Positions 17,412 through 26,140 of a stretch of DNA of 64,000 nt are shown one piece after another. Numbering within the stretch: position 1 is the first letter of the stretch; each line of letters begins with the position of its first letter. The notes under the pieces are model-generated. The model had not been told where the DNA came from, did not search any database, and was given only the letters and a program-made list of their open reading frames with translations. The translations under genes and the position numbers were made by a program. Source of the DNA: SVFI01 sp045588655. GTDB taxonomy: Bacteria; Bacillota; Clostridia; Lachnospirales; Lachnospiraceae. The stretch lies in assembly GCA_045588655.1 (NCBI GenBank), contig JAZNEP010000028.1:173597-237596 (forward strand), written 5' to 3'.

Positions 17412-18869
17412 CTAGAAACGGAAATAAATAAACGGATTGTAAGAGCTGTTAATCACAAACACAAAACACAGGATCAACAAAATAACGAAAAGCACTTTTT
17501 TTATTATTTCGAACATTACACAAACACCTTCCGGCAGTTGTTTTGTGTCATCGCCTACCGTCTTCCAAATTGCTGCAAACACATTTTTCCACGGAATACA
17601 TGAAATGGCCGCAACCGCGAGATAAAATATCATTTGGTTACTGAGATAATAACGCAGGCCGTATGCGGTGTATGCTCCTGAATTTTTTCCAAACATTATT
17701 GCTACGTATTCTACAAATTCTCTAAGGTCAACAATTCCAAACAACACCCAGCCCATGATTACTACAAACATCGTATATATCCATCCTAATACAGAAACCA
17801 TAAAATGCTTTTGTTTTGATTTGCCAATGATACCTTTATTTGTTAAAAGACGTTCCAATAGAACGAAGAGCCCATGCCACATACCCCAAATAAGAAATCC
17901 CCACGCCGCTCCATGCCAGATTCCTGTTACCAAAAACACAATCGCGAGATGCAAATACACATTTCCGGTTCTGCTTCCGCCAAGCGGAATGTACACATAG
18001 TCTCGGAACCACCCTGAAAGTGAGATATGCCAACGCCTCCAAAATTCGCGTACGGAACGCGAAATATATGGATAGTTGAAGTTTTCCATAAAATCAAATC
18101 CAAATATCTTTCCCAGTCCGATTGCCATGTCGGAATAGCCGGAAAAATCAAAATAAATCTGTAAGGTATATGCAAATGCACCAAGCCATGCAACCGATGT
18201 GCTCATCGTACCAAAGTCTCCGGTCATGATAGAGTTTGCCAATTCTCCTGTCATGTTTGCCAGAATCGCTTTTTTTGCCAGACCAATCACAAAACGCTCC
18301 GCTCCCTTTGCAAATCTATTGGCAGAGTGTACTCTTTGCGCCAGCGCCCCGCTGACATCTTTATATCGGACGATCGGTCCTGCAATCAGCTGTGGAAACA
18401 TCGATATATAAAGCGCCAATTTGAACGGATTTCGTTGCGCACTCTCTCCCCGGTACACATCAATCACATACGACAGACCTTGAAATGTATAAAAGGATAT
18501 CCCAATCGGAAGAGCAATCGCCACAACCGGAAACTCAGGTATCAGCTTTTGCACCGTTTCCATGGTAAATGTTAAATATTTAAACAGGAATAAGATTCCC
18601 ATATTTAAAACTACCGCCAATGCCACTGCCGTCTTTTTTCGTCGTTGATAGCCCTGACCGGTTCCACATTTTGCAATCGACATTCCCAAAACATAATTGA
18701 GCAGAATAGACAATAGCATAACCCATACAAACTTCGGCTCTCCCCAGGCATAAAAAACCAGGCTGAAAAAAAGCAACCAATAATTTTTTAGTTTGGACGG
18801 CATGATATAATAACCGATAATTGTAATCGGCAAAAACACGCACAAAAATATAATCGTCGAAAAAACCAT
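17412..18869 (-). CDS. MBOAT-family acyltransferase (AlgI/DltB type)
   Basis: The 485-residue polytopic protein has roughly ten or more membrane segments and the MBOAT hallmarks FYTFQGLSYVIDVYRG, NYPYISRSVREFWRRWHISL and the putative catalytic His in VTGIWHGAAWGF. It moves acyl groups, probably acetyl, across the membrane for the AlgX-like protein encoded next. It begins 33 bases after uvrB, so the pair sits in the uvrB-uvrA transcript. It resembles AlgI more than DltB because the partner is an SGNH protein and no dltA or dltC is present. Confidence 0.9.
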   Translation of the reverse strand: MVFSTIIFLCVFLPITIIGYYIMPSKLKNYWLLFFSLVFYAWGEPKFVWVMLLSILLNYVLGMSIAKCGTGQGYQRRKKTAVALAVVLNMGILFLFKYLTFTMETVQKLIPEFPVVAIALPIGISFYTFQGLSYVIDVYRGESAQRNPFKLALYISMFPQLIAGPIVRYKDVSGALAQRVHSANRFAKGAERFVIGLAKKAILANMTGELANSIMTGDFGTMSTSVAWLGAFAYTLQIYFDFSGYSDMAIGLGKIFGFDFMENFNYPYISRSVREFWRRWHISLSGWFRDYVYIPLGGSRTGNVYLHLAIVFLVTGIWHGAAWGFLIWGMWHGLFVLLERLLTNKGIIGKSKQKHFMVSVLGWIYTMFVVIMGWVLFGIVDLREFVEYVAIMFGKNSGAYTAYGLRYYLSNQMIFYLAVAAISCIPWKNVFAAIWKTVGDDTKQLPEGVCVMFEIIKKVLFVILLILCFVFVINSSYNPFIYFRF

Positions 18870-18902
18870 ATCCTATCCTCTTTACGTCAGTATACTTCCG
18901 TT

Positions 18903-20891
18903 TTATCCCTCAATCTCATGCAAATGCTTTTTCAGCTCAATCATCTCATCTCTTAGCTTTGCGGCCATTTCAAAATCAAGATCTGCTGCCGCTTTTTTCA
19001 TTTGCTTTTGCACAAGAATAATCTGCGCTTTCAATTCTTCTGCACTCATTGACTCCATATCTTTTTCGATACGGGTATCCCTAGAATCAACTGCTTTTGA
19101 AATACTGATGAGTGCACGCACATCTTTCTTTACTGATTTTGGTGTTATTCCATGCTCACGATTGTACGCATCCTGAATCCGTCTTCTTCGCTGCGTTTCT
19201 TCAATCGCACTTTTCATCGAATCAGTGATCGTATCTGCATACATAATCACGTGTCCCTGTACATTTCTGGCTGCACGCCCAATCGTCTGTACCAGTGAGG
19301 TTCTGGAACGTAAAAAACCTTCTTTGTCTGCATCTAAAATCGCCACAAGAGAGATTTCCGGAATATCCAATCCCTCTCTCAAAAGATTAATTCCCACCAG
19401 CACATCAAACACATCCATTCGCATATCACGAATAATCTCGGCTCTCTCCAGGGTATCAATATCCGAATGAAGGTACTTTACGCGAATTCCGACTTCCTTC
19501 ATGTAATCAGTCAAATCCTCCGCCATTCTTTTGGTCAGCGTTGTCACAAGCACCTTGTTTTTCTTTTCAGTTTCTTTTTTTACTTCAGAAATCAAATCAT
19601 CAATCTGCCCTTCCACCGGTCGAACATCCACCTCCGGGTCCAATAGTCCGGTCGGGCGAATCACCTGCTCCACGCGAAGAAGCTCATGTTCCGACTCATA
19701 TTCCGCCGGTGTGGCCGACACAAACATAAGCTGGTCTATTTTACTTTCAAATTCTTCAAAATTCAACGGTCGATTGTCCAGTGCCGACGGCAGACGGAAT
19801 CCATAATCTACCAATGTTGTCTTTCTCGACCGGTCACCATGAAACATTGCTCTTATCTGTGGCACCGTCATATGAGACTCGTCGATAATAATCAGATAGT
19901 CCCCTTTAAAATAATCCATAAGGGTCATCGGAGTCTCTCCCTCTGCCATTCCATTTAAATGTCTGGAATAATTTTCAATACCGGAACAAAACCCCGTCTC
20001 CATAAGCATCTCAATGTCAAAATTTGTTCTCTCGCTAATACGCTGCGCCTCAAGCAACTTGTCCTCGCTTTTAAAAAACTTTACCTGCTGCTCCATTTCT
20101 TTCTCAATCTCACCACAGGCATGTAATATCTTTTCTCTCGGCACCACATAATGCGAGGCCGGGAATATTGAAATGTGCGAAAGATCTGCATGTATTTCTC
20201 CCGTCAGTCCATCCACTTCCGCGATGCGATCAATCTCATCTCCAAAAAATTCTATACGAATAATATAATCACTTCCCTGTGCGGGATTGACCTCAAGAAC
20301 ATCACCTCGCACACGGAAACAGCCTCGATCCAAGTCAAGGTCATTGCGATCGTACTGAATCTGAATCAGCTCATAAATGACTTCATCCCGATCCTTTATC
20401 ATCCCTGGTCTGAGCGAAACCATCATTCCCATATAATCTTCCGGGCTACCGATTCCGTAAATACAAGATACCGATGCCACTACCACTACATCTCTACGTT
20501 CTGTGAGTGAAGCCGTGGCGGAAAGACGCAATTTATCAATTTCATCATTAATCGCGGAATCTTTTTCAATATACGTGTCCGTCGATGGCACATAAGCCTC
20601 CGGCTGATAATAATCATAGTAGGATACAAAATACTCCACCGCATTCTCCGGAAAAAACTCTTTAAACTCACCATAGAGCTGCCCTGCCAGCGTTTTGTTA
20701 TGCGCAATCACAAGGGTAGGCTTATTCAGCGCCGCAATCACATTGGCCATGGTAAATGTCTTTCCCGAACCCGTAACACCAAGTAGCGTCTGAAACTGAT
20801 TTCCTTCCTTAAAACCATTTACCAATTCCTCAATCGCCTGTGGCTGATCTCCTGTCGGTTTATATTCTGAATGTAAAATAAATTTATCCAT
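18903..20891 (-). CDS. uvrB: excinuclease ABC subunit B
   Basis: UvrB is the damage-verifying helicase-like subunit of nucleotide excision repair. The 662 residues are full length, with Walker A GVTGSGKT at 38-45, the beta-hairpin YYDYYQPEAYVPSTDTYIEKD split near 92-112, DEAD-type IIDESH near 337, motif VI IGRAARN near 543, and the C-terminal UVR domain (KKAAADLDFEMAAKLRDEM) that binds UvrC. Upstream are a promoter and a LexA-like box. It is the first gene of a uvrB, MBOAT, AlgX-like, uvrA series. Confidence 0.98.
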   Translation of the reverse strand: MDKFILHSEYKPTGDQPQAIEELVNGFKEGNQFQTLLGVTGSGKTFTMANVIAALNKPTLVIAHNKTLAGQLYGEFKEFFPENAVEYFVSYYDYYQPEAYVPSTDTYIEKDSAINDEIDKLRLSATASLTERRDVVVVASVSCIYGIGSPEDYMGMMVSLRPGMIKDRDEVIYELIQIQYDRNDLDLDRGCFRVRGDVLEVNPAQGSDYIIRIEFFGDEIDRIAEVDGLTGEIHADLSHISIFPASHYVVPREKILHACGEIEKEMEQQVKFFKSEDKLLEAQRISERTNFDIEMLMETGFCSGIENYSRHLNGMAEGETPMTLMDYFKGDYLIIIDESHMTVPQIRAMFHGDRSRKTTLVDYGFRLPSALDNRPLNFEEFESKIDQLMFVSATPAEYESEHELLRVEQVIRPTGLLDPEVDVRPVEGQIDDLISEVKKETEKKNKVLVTTLTKRMAEDLTDYMKEVGIRVKYLHSDIDTLERAEIIRDMRMDVFDVLVGINLLREGLDIPEISLVAILDADKEGFLRSRTSLVQTIGRAARNVQGHVIMYADTITDSMKSAIEETQRRRRIQDAYNREHGITPKSVKKDVRALISISKAVDSRDTRIEKDMESMSAEELKAQIILVQKQMKKAAADLDFEMAAKLRDEMIELKKHLHEIEG

Positions 20892-20913
20892 ATCTTGCCA
20901 TCACTCCAAAAAC

Positions 20914-20925
20914 GAACATACATTC
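20914..20925 (-). promoter_or_regulatory. candidate LexA (SOS) box upstream of uvrB
   Basis: The minus strand reads GAATGTATGTTCG, one base away from the palindrome GAAC-N4-GTTC recognised by Firmicutes LexA/DinR. It lies just downstream of the -10 element, where a repressor would block initiation. The placement before uvrB, a classic SOS gene, supports the call. Confidence 0.6.
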
Positions 20926-20934
20926 TATTTTATT

Positions 20935-20962
20935 AGTATATCACAAATTCAACAAAAGTTAA
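20935..20962 (-). promoter_or_regulatory. probable uvrB promoter
   Basis: TTAACT and TATACT lie 16 bases apart on the minus strand, about 45 bases before the uvrB ATG and directly upstream of the LexA-like box. Confidence 0.6.
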
Positions 20963-20971
20963 GTCCGTTCT

Positions 20972-22879
20972 TTAAAAAAACGTCATAAACTCAAAATAAA
21001 TACCATAGCGCTGCGTATGTTGCATATAATGCGGCACATAGGTAAGCGGAGCATCCGTATGTTTTAAATCAAAGAAAAGTGTATCCTGACGGCGTACCAG
21101 ATACTGATCAATATGCTTCATATAGTCAGAAACCGAATGTTCCAAAAGTCGAACCTTTTCATTTCCTGAAGGAACATAGCTTTTTTCTATCACACCTTTC
21201 TCAGGTATTGTTACATCCACTCCGGTGCTACCCTCTATCATATCTTGGTTTCCCAGAAGGGCACTTAATACAACCGGACCGTATTTAAACGCATACGTGT
21301 TTTCTTGATCCGGTAGGTTGTATGCTACCACCTTCATCGGCAACACAAGTTCAATCTGTGTCCCAGCTTCAAACGGACCCTCGACCCATGCATAGCCTTC
21401 ATTCGCCCCCTCTTCCTTTATTTGATACTCATATTCTTCCCCATTTTTTAATATCGTTGCACGTCCTGCTAACCAATCCGGCAAACGGAACATCAGATTT
21501 CCTTCCATCCTTCCTTTTATATCAAACATAATTCGATCCGATTTTGGTATCTGCGCACACTGTATAATTTCCGCGTCGCGGAACGCCACCGAGGACGAAA
21601 TGTACTGATTTACAATTAAAGTATCCTCTTTTTCAAAATAATAGCTTTCCTGTAGTTTAGTAAAGTTTTCCATACCGGTTCCAATACAACACCAGAATTT
21701 ATCAAAAGGAGTCCCATATACCTTGAAATATCCACTTGCCATAGGCTGAAAATATGTTGTCATTCCTGTCTCAGGGTTTTGTGACGCCAAAATAGAATTC
21801 ACATATGTTGTTTCATACCAGTTTGCATATTTCACATCGCCTGTAATCATGAACAGGAGCTTTGTCATCTTTAACATATTATAGGCATTGCATGTTTCAC
21901 AGTTACAGTTTGTTCTTTCTGCATTCAAAATCTGATCCTTACCAAAGTGTTCCCACTCACTGTTTCCACCTGTAATATAGGTATGATTTTGGGTCACCAG
22001 CTCCCAAAAATGAGCTGCGTATTCCAAATATCTATCCTCTCCCACAGCAACATAACGTTTTAATGCCCCAAGAAACTTTGGAATCGTGGTATTTGCATGA
22101 TGATTGTCCAGAATATGATCACCCGATTGTGCCATCCGCACTTTCTCAAATAATTCCACTTCATCAAATGCATGCGCCGCCTGTAAGTGTTCCTCTTTTC
22201 CTGTAATCAAATATACATCATACAAGCAGTCATTCATACCACCATACTCAATACCAAGAACCGTTCTCCGTGTCTCCTCACTCCAGCCTGACACTCTTGC
22301 ATATACCCAGTCAGCCAGCCTCGACACAGTCATGCAGGCTGTCTGTTTTATATTTGCTGCCACTTCTCCATCTACGTCCATATTCGCCGCCGACACAAGT
22401 CCTTCAAACACCTTGTGCATCGTGTACCATGGCACCCACGCCTGAGAATAAATGTCAGTTTTGTTTTCTTCCACGCAATCAAACTGAGATTCGACATTCT
22501 TTGGATCACTGATGGCTGCTCCAAACAAAAAACCACTCTTCCCTGCTTCCTGACATTCTTTTAATCCCTCAGATATACTGTATAATTTTTGCAACAGTAT
22601 CTGTCTGTCACTTTCATTACAGTTGACCGACTCACAGCCCCTCACACACGCGCTCATATAATGACCTAGCGTATGTCCACCGATCAACATACTCTCCCAT
22701 CCTCCATAGCGCTCTGCGCCTCTCATATTCACTCCGGCTGTCTCACGAAATCCGGCAAGTAACTTATCCGTATCAAGCGCTTTCAAATATACGATTTCTT
22801 TTTCGAACGCATTCAGTAGATATTCGTCTTTCAGCATTACCTTCCCCAGCGAAAAGGCTCTATTTCCACCTATCTTCAT
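20972..22879 (-). CDS. GH127-family beta-L-arabinofuranosidase
   Basis: This glycoside hydrolase releases L-arabinose from beta-L-arabinofuranosyl chains such as those on plant hydroxyproline-rich glycoproteins. The protein has no signal peptide, so it acts in the cytoplasm on imported oligosaccharides. It shows the family (alpha/alpha)6-barrel signatures GGWESMLIGGHTLGHYMSA near residue 60 and the cysteine/glutamate zinc site: CNCETCNAYNMLK and FWCCIGTGMENF. A longer frame begins with a TTG at 22924 inside the terminator-like hairpin; the ATG at 22879, preceded by AGGAAGGG, is the likely start (635 residues). Downstream of araD and araB, it would feed arabinose into that pathway, although no arabinose isomerase is in the window. 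Confidence 0.88.
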   Translation of the reverse strand: MKIGGNRAFSLGKVMLKDEYLLNAFEKEIVYLKALDTDKLLAGFRETAGVNMRGAERYGGWESMLIGGHTLGHYMSACVRGCESVNCNESDRQILLQKLYSISEGLKECQEAGKSGFLFGAAISDPKNVESQFDCVEENKTDIYSQAWVPWYTMHKVFEGLVSAANMDVDGEVAANIKQTACMTVSRLADWVYARVSGWSEETRRTVLGIEYGGMNDCLYDVYLITGKEEHLQAAHAFDEVELFEKVRMAQSGDHILDNHHANTTIPKFLGALKRYVAVGEDRYLEYAAHFWELVTQNHTYITGGNSEWEHFGKDQILNAERTNCNCETCNAYNMLKMTKLLFMITGDVKYANWYETTYVNSILASQNPETGMTTYFQPMASGYFKVYGTPFDKFWCCIGTGMENFTKLQESYYFEKEDTLIVNQYISSSVAFRDAEIIQCAQIPKSDRIMFDIKGRMEGNLMFRLPDWLAGRATILKNGEEYEYQIKEEGANEGYAWVEGPFEAGTQIELVLPMKVVAYNLPDQENTYAFKYGPVVLSALLGNQDMIEGSTGVDVTIPEKGVIEKSYVPSGNEKVRLLEHSVSDYMKHIDQYLVRRQDTLFFDLKHTDAPLTYVPHYMQHTQRYGIYFEFMTFF

Positions 22880-22910
22880 AATCAATTTTCCCTTCCTTTT
22901 TCCCAAATAA

Positions 22911-22936
22911 TAAAGAGTCCGCAAGCGGACTCTTTA
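22911..22936 (-). terminator. hairpin between araB and GH127 gene
   Basis: A perfect 11-bp stem (22911-22921 with 22926-22936, loop CAAG) is followed on the minus strand by TTATTATTT. It could attenuate read-through from araB into the arabinofuranosidase gene. Confidence 0.7.
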
Positions 22937-22951
22937 TGCATTCTTACGTTT

Positions 22952-24550
22952 CTATTTCAAAGCCTCAACCGCTGCACGTTCAATTGCCAGTCCGGCTTTG
23001 TATCTTTCAATAAATGCGTCATAACCTTTCACATCTTCCGAATCTGGTTCGATTGTCACACATTCGACATCCGCAAATACCTTGCTGGTGAGATAATCTG
23101 TCAGTGTCATCTCTGTTGAATCAAGCATATAGGCTGCCAAAACTGCACATCCCCAAGCACCACCTTCTCCTGCTGTCTTCATCACCGAAATAGGAGAATT
23201 CAGTGCGGCTGCCAAAATCGACTGTCCGACACCTTCTGTCTTAAACAATCCACCATGTCCCCAAATGACATCTACTTTTACGCCCTCCTCAGCAAACAGC
23301 ATATCGTTTCCGATTTTCACTGCTCCAAGCGACGTATAAAGATGTGTTCTCATGAAATTGGCAAGACTGAATTTACAATTCTGCTCACGCGCAAACAATG
23401 GTCTTCCCTCATTAAAATGGGTGATATGCTCGCCTGAGAAATAATTGTATGCGAGAAGTCCGCCACAATCCTTGTCTCCCTCCAAAGCCTTTTTGTAAAG
23501 CCCTTCATAGAGTCTGTTCATATCCATCTCGACACCAAACGTATCACAGAATTCTTTAAATACAGAAACCCAGCTATTCAAATCTGAGGTACAATTGTTA
23601 CAATGCACCATTGCTACCGTATTTCCTTCCGGCGTTGTCACAATATCGATTTCAGGATATACTTTGGACAATTTTTTCTCTAAGACAATCATAGAAAAAA
23701 CAGAAGTTCCTGCCGATACATTTCCTGTACGCACCTTTACACTGTTTGTTGCCACCATACCGGTCGAAGCATCTCCTTCCGGCGGACACATAGGAATTCC
23801 TGCGCCAAGAACGCCGTCCGGATCCAATAACGCGGCACCCTCTTTTGTAAGCATTCCCGCTTCTTTTCCTGCCATAAGCGGAAGCGGAAGAATCTCACGA
23901 ATGTTCCAAGGGTAGTTTTTATCAGCTATTTTCGCATCGAATGCATCGAGCATATCTCCGTAATATGACTTTGTATCCGGATCTATAGGAAACATTCCGG
24001 AAGCATCTCCGATACCAAGCACTTTCTCACCAGTCAATTTCCAATGCACATATCCGGCCAGTGTGGTGAAAAAGCGGATGTCCTTTACATGTTCCTCTCC
24101 GTTTAATATCGCCTGGTACAGATGCGCAATACTCCATCTCTGCGGAATTTGATGATCAAACAATGCTGTAAGCTCGCCTGCTGCCACCTCCGTCATCGTA
24201 TTTCTCCATGTTCGAAATGGTGCGAGCATATTGCCCTCCGAATCAAATGCCATATATCCATGCATCATGGCACTGATACCGATTGCACCAATCTTCTGTA
24301 TCTCCACACCATAGGTATCTTTTACATTTTTCTTCAAATCACTATAACAATCTCTGATTCCATTCCATATATCATCCAAATGATAGGTCCACACACCATG
24401 TTCCAAACGATTTTCCCAATCGTGCACTCCGGATGCCAGCATCTGATGATCCGCATCTAATAATACTGCTTTGATTCGGGTTGAACCAAACTCAATACCC
24501 AACACCGTTTTTGCTTCCAAAATACTCTTTCTTACTAACTCCATCTCCAT
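22952..24550 (-). CDS. araB: ribulokinase-type FGGY sugar kinase
   Basis: The enzyme phosphorylates L-ribulose to L-ribulose-5-phosphate. FGGY features include the phosphate-binding GIEFGSTRIKA near residue 18, the sugar-binding ISAMMHGYMAF region, GNVSAGTSVFSM, and the C-terminal ATP site GEGGAWGCAVLA. Earlier in-frame ATGs reach 24598 and would overlap araD by 38 bases. The ATG at 24550, ten bases past the araD stop with AGAGAGGA just before it, fits better and gives 532 residues; the ATG at 24544 is also possible. Substrate specificity is inferred from adjacency to araD, because the FGGY family also includes xylulokinases. Confidence 0.85.
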   Translation of the reverse strand: MEMELVRKSILEAKTVLGIEFGSTRIKAVLLDADHQMLASGVHDWENRLEHGVWTYHLDDIWNGIRDCYSDLKKNVKDTYGVEIQKIGAIGISAMMHGYMAFDSEGNMLAPFRTWRNTMTEVAAGELTALFDHQIPQRWSIAHLYQAILNGEEHVKDIRFFTTLAGYVHWKLTGEKVLGIGDASGMFPIDPDTKSYYGDMLDAFDAKIADKNYPWNIREILPLPLMAGKEAGMLTKEGAALLDPDGVLGAGIPMCPPEGDASTGMVATNSVKVRTGNVSAGTSVFSMIVLEKKLSKVYPEIDIVTTPEGNTVAMVHCNNCTSDLNSWVSVFKEFCDTFGVEMDMNRLYEGLYKKALEGDKDCGGLLAYNYFSGEHITHFNEGRPLFAREQNCKFSLANFMRTHLYTSLGAVKIGNDMLFAEEGVKVDVIWGHGGLFKTEGVGQSILAAALNSPISVMKTAGEGGAWGCAVLAAYMLDSTEMTLTDYLTSKVFADVECVTIEPDSEDVKGYDAFIERYKAGLAIERAAVEALK

Positions 24551-24560
24551 ATGTTCCTCT

Positions 24561-25262
24561 CTACTTTTTTGTTTGTCCATAATAAGCATTTGCTCCATGC
24601 TTACGATAGTAATGCTTGTCCTGCAATTCCTGTGGCGCAGGCATAACTTTCGGATTCAGCTGTTCACACGTTGCTGCCATCTTCGCCACTTCCTCGAGCA
24701 CTACCGCATTATGTACTGCATCATGAGGATTCTTTCCCCACGTAAAGACTCCATGATTTTTACAAAGCACCACCGGTGTTGCTTCATAATCCACTTTGCA
24801 CTCTGCAAAATGATCTGCAATGGCAATACCTGTATTTCGTTCATATGCTTCCTCAATCTCTTCCTTTGTCAGATTTCGTACACAAGGTACTTCCCCATAA
24901 ATATAATCTGCATGTGTAGTACCGTAACAAGGAATTCCTCTTCCCGCCTGCGCCCAAGAAGTCGCCCACGGTGAGTGTGTATGTACCACGCCTCCTATGT
25001 TTGGAAATCGATTATAAAGAACCATATGTGTCGCTGTATCGGAAGAAGGATTGTACTCTCCTTCCACCTTATTTCCCTGCAAGTCCACCACTACCATATC
25101 TTCCGGTTTGAGATCTTCATACTCAATTCCACTTGGTTTTATAACAAACAATCCCTTTTCTCTGTCAATTCCGCTCACATTTCCCCACGTGAATGTAATC
25201 AGTCCATACTTCGGAAGCAACATATTTGCTTCGTACACTTCTTTTTTTAATTGTTCCAGCAC
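24561..25262 (-). CDS. araD: L-ribulose-5-phosphate 4-epimerase
   Basis: AraD converts L-ribulose-5-phosphate to D-xylulose-5-phosphate, the entry to the pentose phosphate pathway. The 233 residues match class II aldolase-fold epimerases: GNVSGID near 27, KPSG near 42, SSDTATH near 73, and the zinc ligands in HTHSPWATSWAQ (His94 and His96). The start is GTG at 25262 with AGGAGG seven bases upstream. It overlaps the end of the GT14 gene by 16 bases, so a sugar-catabolism gene is translationally linked to a glycosyltransferase gene. Confidence 0.95.
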   Translation of the reverse strand: MLEQLKKEVYEANMLLPKYGLITFTWGNVSGIDREKGLFVIKPSGIEYEDLKPEDMVVVDLQGNKVEGEYNPSSDTATHMVLYNRFPNIGGVVHTHSPWATSWAQAGRGIPCYGTTHADYIYGEVPCVRNLTKEEIEEAYERNTGIAIADHFAECKVDYEATPVVLCKNHGVFTWGKNPHDAVHNAVVLEEVAKMAATCEQLNPKVMPAPQELQDKHYYRKHGANAYYGQTKK

Positions 25263-26140
25263 TGTATTTCCTCCTTTATCTTCCCTTTAATTTTGTCACG
25301 AAGCGATTTGGACACTTCCGGATGAAATTTACGCGCAAAAAGACAATCACTTTCTATAATTTTCTCATAATCCGCTTCCTGCAAATACGCCGGACTTGCT
25401 CCATCGCCCTTACTCCAGTCCATATATCGCAATTCTTTATCCACTACTCTTTCAGACCATTTGCTGTCATTCATAAAAATGGTCTGAAAGAAAAATTCCT
25501 CCGGCACCTGACATTTGGAAAGGTCTTCCCAAAAGTTTTCATGTCGGGCCACATATTCTACCACATCCGCCATCGCTTCCTTTGGCATCGAAATATATAC
25601 CAAACCTTTGTATATGCGTTCAAACTCTCCAATCCCCCGGCGATATACTCCCGCCAGTTTTTGTAGCTTCACAGTAATATTCTGAAGCTGCCACAAACAT
25701 TTATTTTTTACATTTTTATCACGAAACCAATTGTAATAACGGTAACGCACCGTCACTGTCTCCGGAAGCTCCTCCGGCGTAATATAACTCATATAAATGC
25801 TGGGATTATTCAAAAACCGTCTATCCAGTTCCTCCATGGAAACCAGCGGAAAATCCTCTCCTGTCAGCAAATGCACATAACTGACATCCTCATTTCCTGT
25901 CGCCATCATAAGTAGCTCTAAAATCGCTCTGACGTGGTTAAATCCGCCCCACGCAATACTATATTTTCGAATTGCACGGCAACGATTCATCTCATTTAAT
26001 TTTTGAATGTCTTCATCCGTGATGGTTTTGCTCTTTTTGTCTACATGAATATATACATAACCTGTCTGCGAACAAAGCTGTGCCAGTTCGTGCAAAGAAG
26101 CGGCATCTTTGTATGCAGTAATCAAATAGGCCAGTCTCAT
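25247..26140 (-). CDS. GT14-type (core-2/I-branching) N-acetylglucosaminyltransferase-like protein
   Basis: The 297 residues resemble the beta-1,6-N-acetylglucosaminyltransferase family known from animal mucin branching and found in scattered bacteria. The N-terminal MRLAYLITAYKDA, YVYIHVDKKS, the GEDFPLVSMEELDRRF region and the PEEFFFQTIF motif are typical. There is no signal or membrane segment, so it should work in the cytoplasm, perhaps on a capsular or glycoprotein precursor. Its start overlaps the ctpA stop by four bases (ATGA) and its end overlaps araD by 16. The acceptor cannot be read from the sequence. Confidence 0.82.
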   Translation of the reverse strand: MRLAYLITAYKDAASLHELAQLCSQTGYVYIHVDKKSKTITDEDIQKLNEMNRCRAIRKYSIAWGGFNHVRAILELLMMATGNEDVSYVHLLTGEDFPLVSMEELDRRFLNNPSIYMSYITPEELPETVTVRYRYYNWFRDKNVKNKCLWQLQNITVKLQKLAGVYRRGIGEFERIYKGLVYISMPKEAMADVVEYVARHENFWEDLSKCQVPEEFFFQTIFMNDSKWSERVVDKELRYMDWSKGDGASPAYLQEADYEKIIESDCLFARKFHPEVSKSLRDKIKGKIKEEIQCWNN

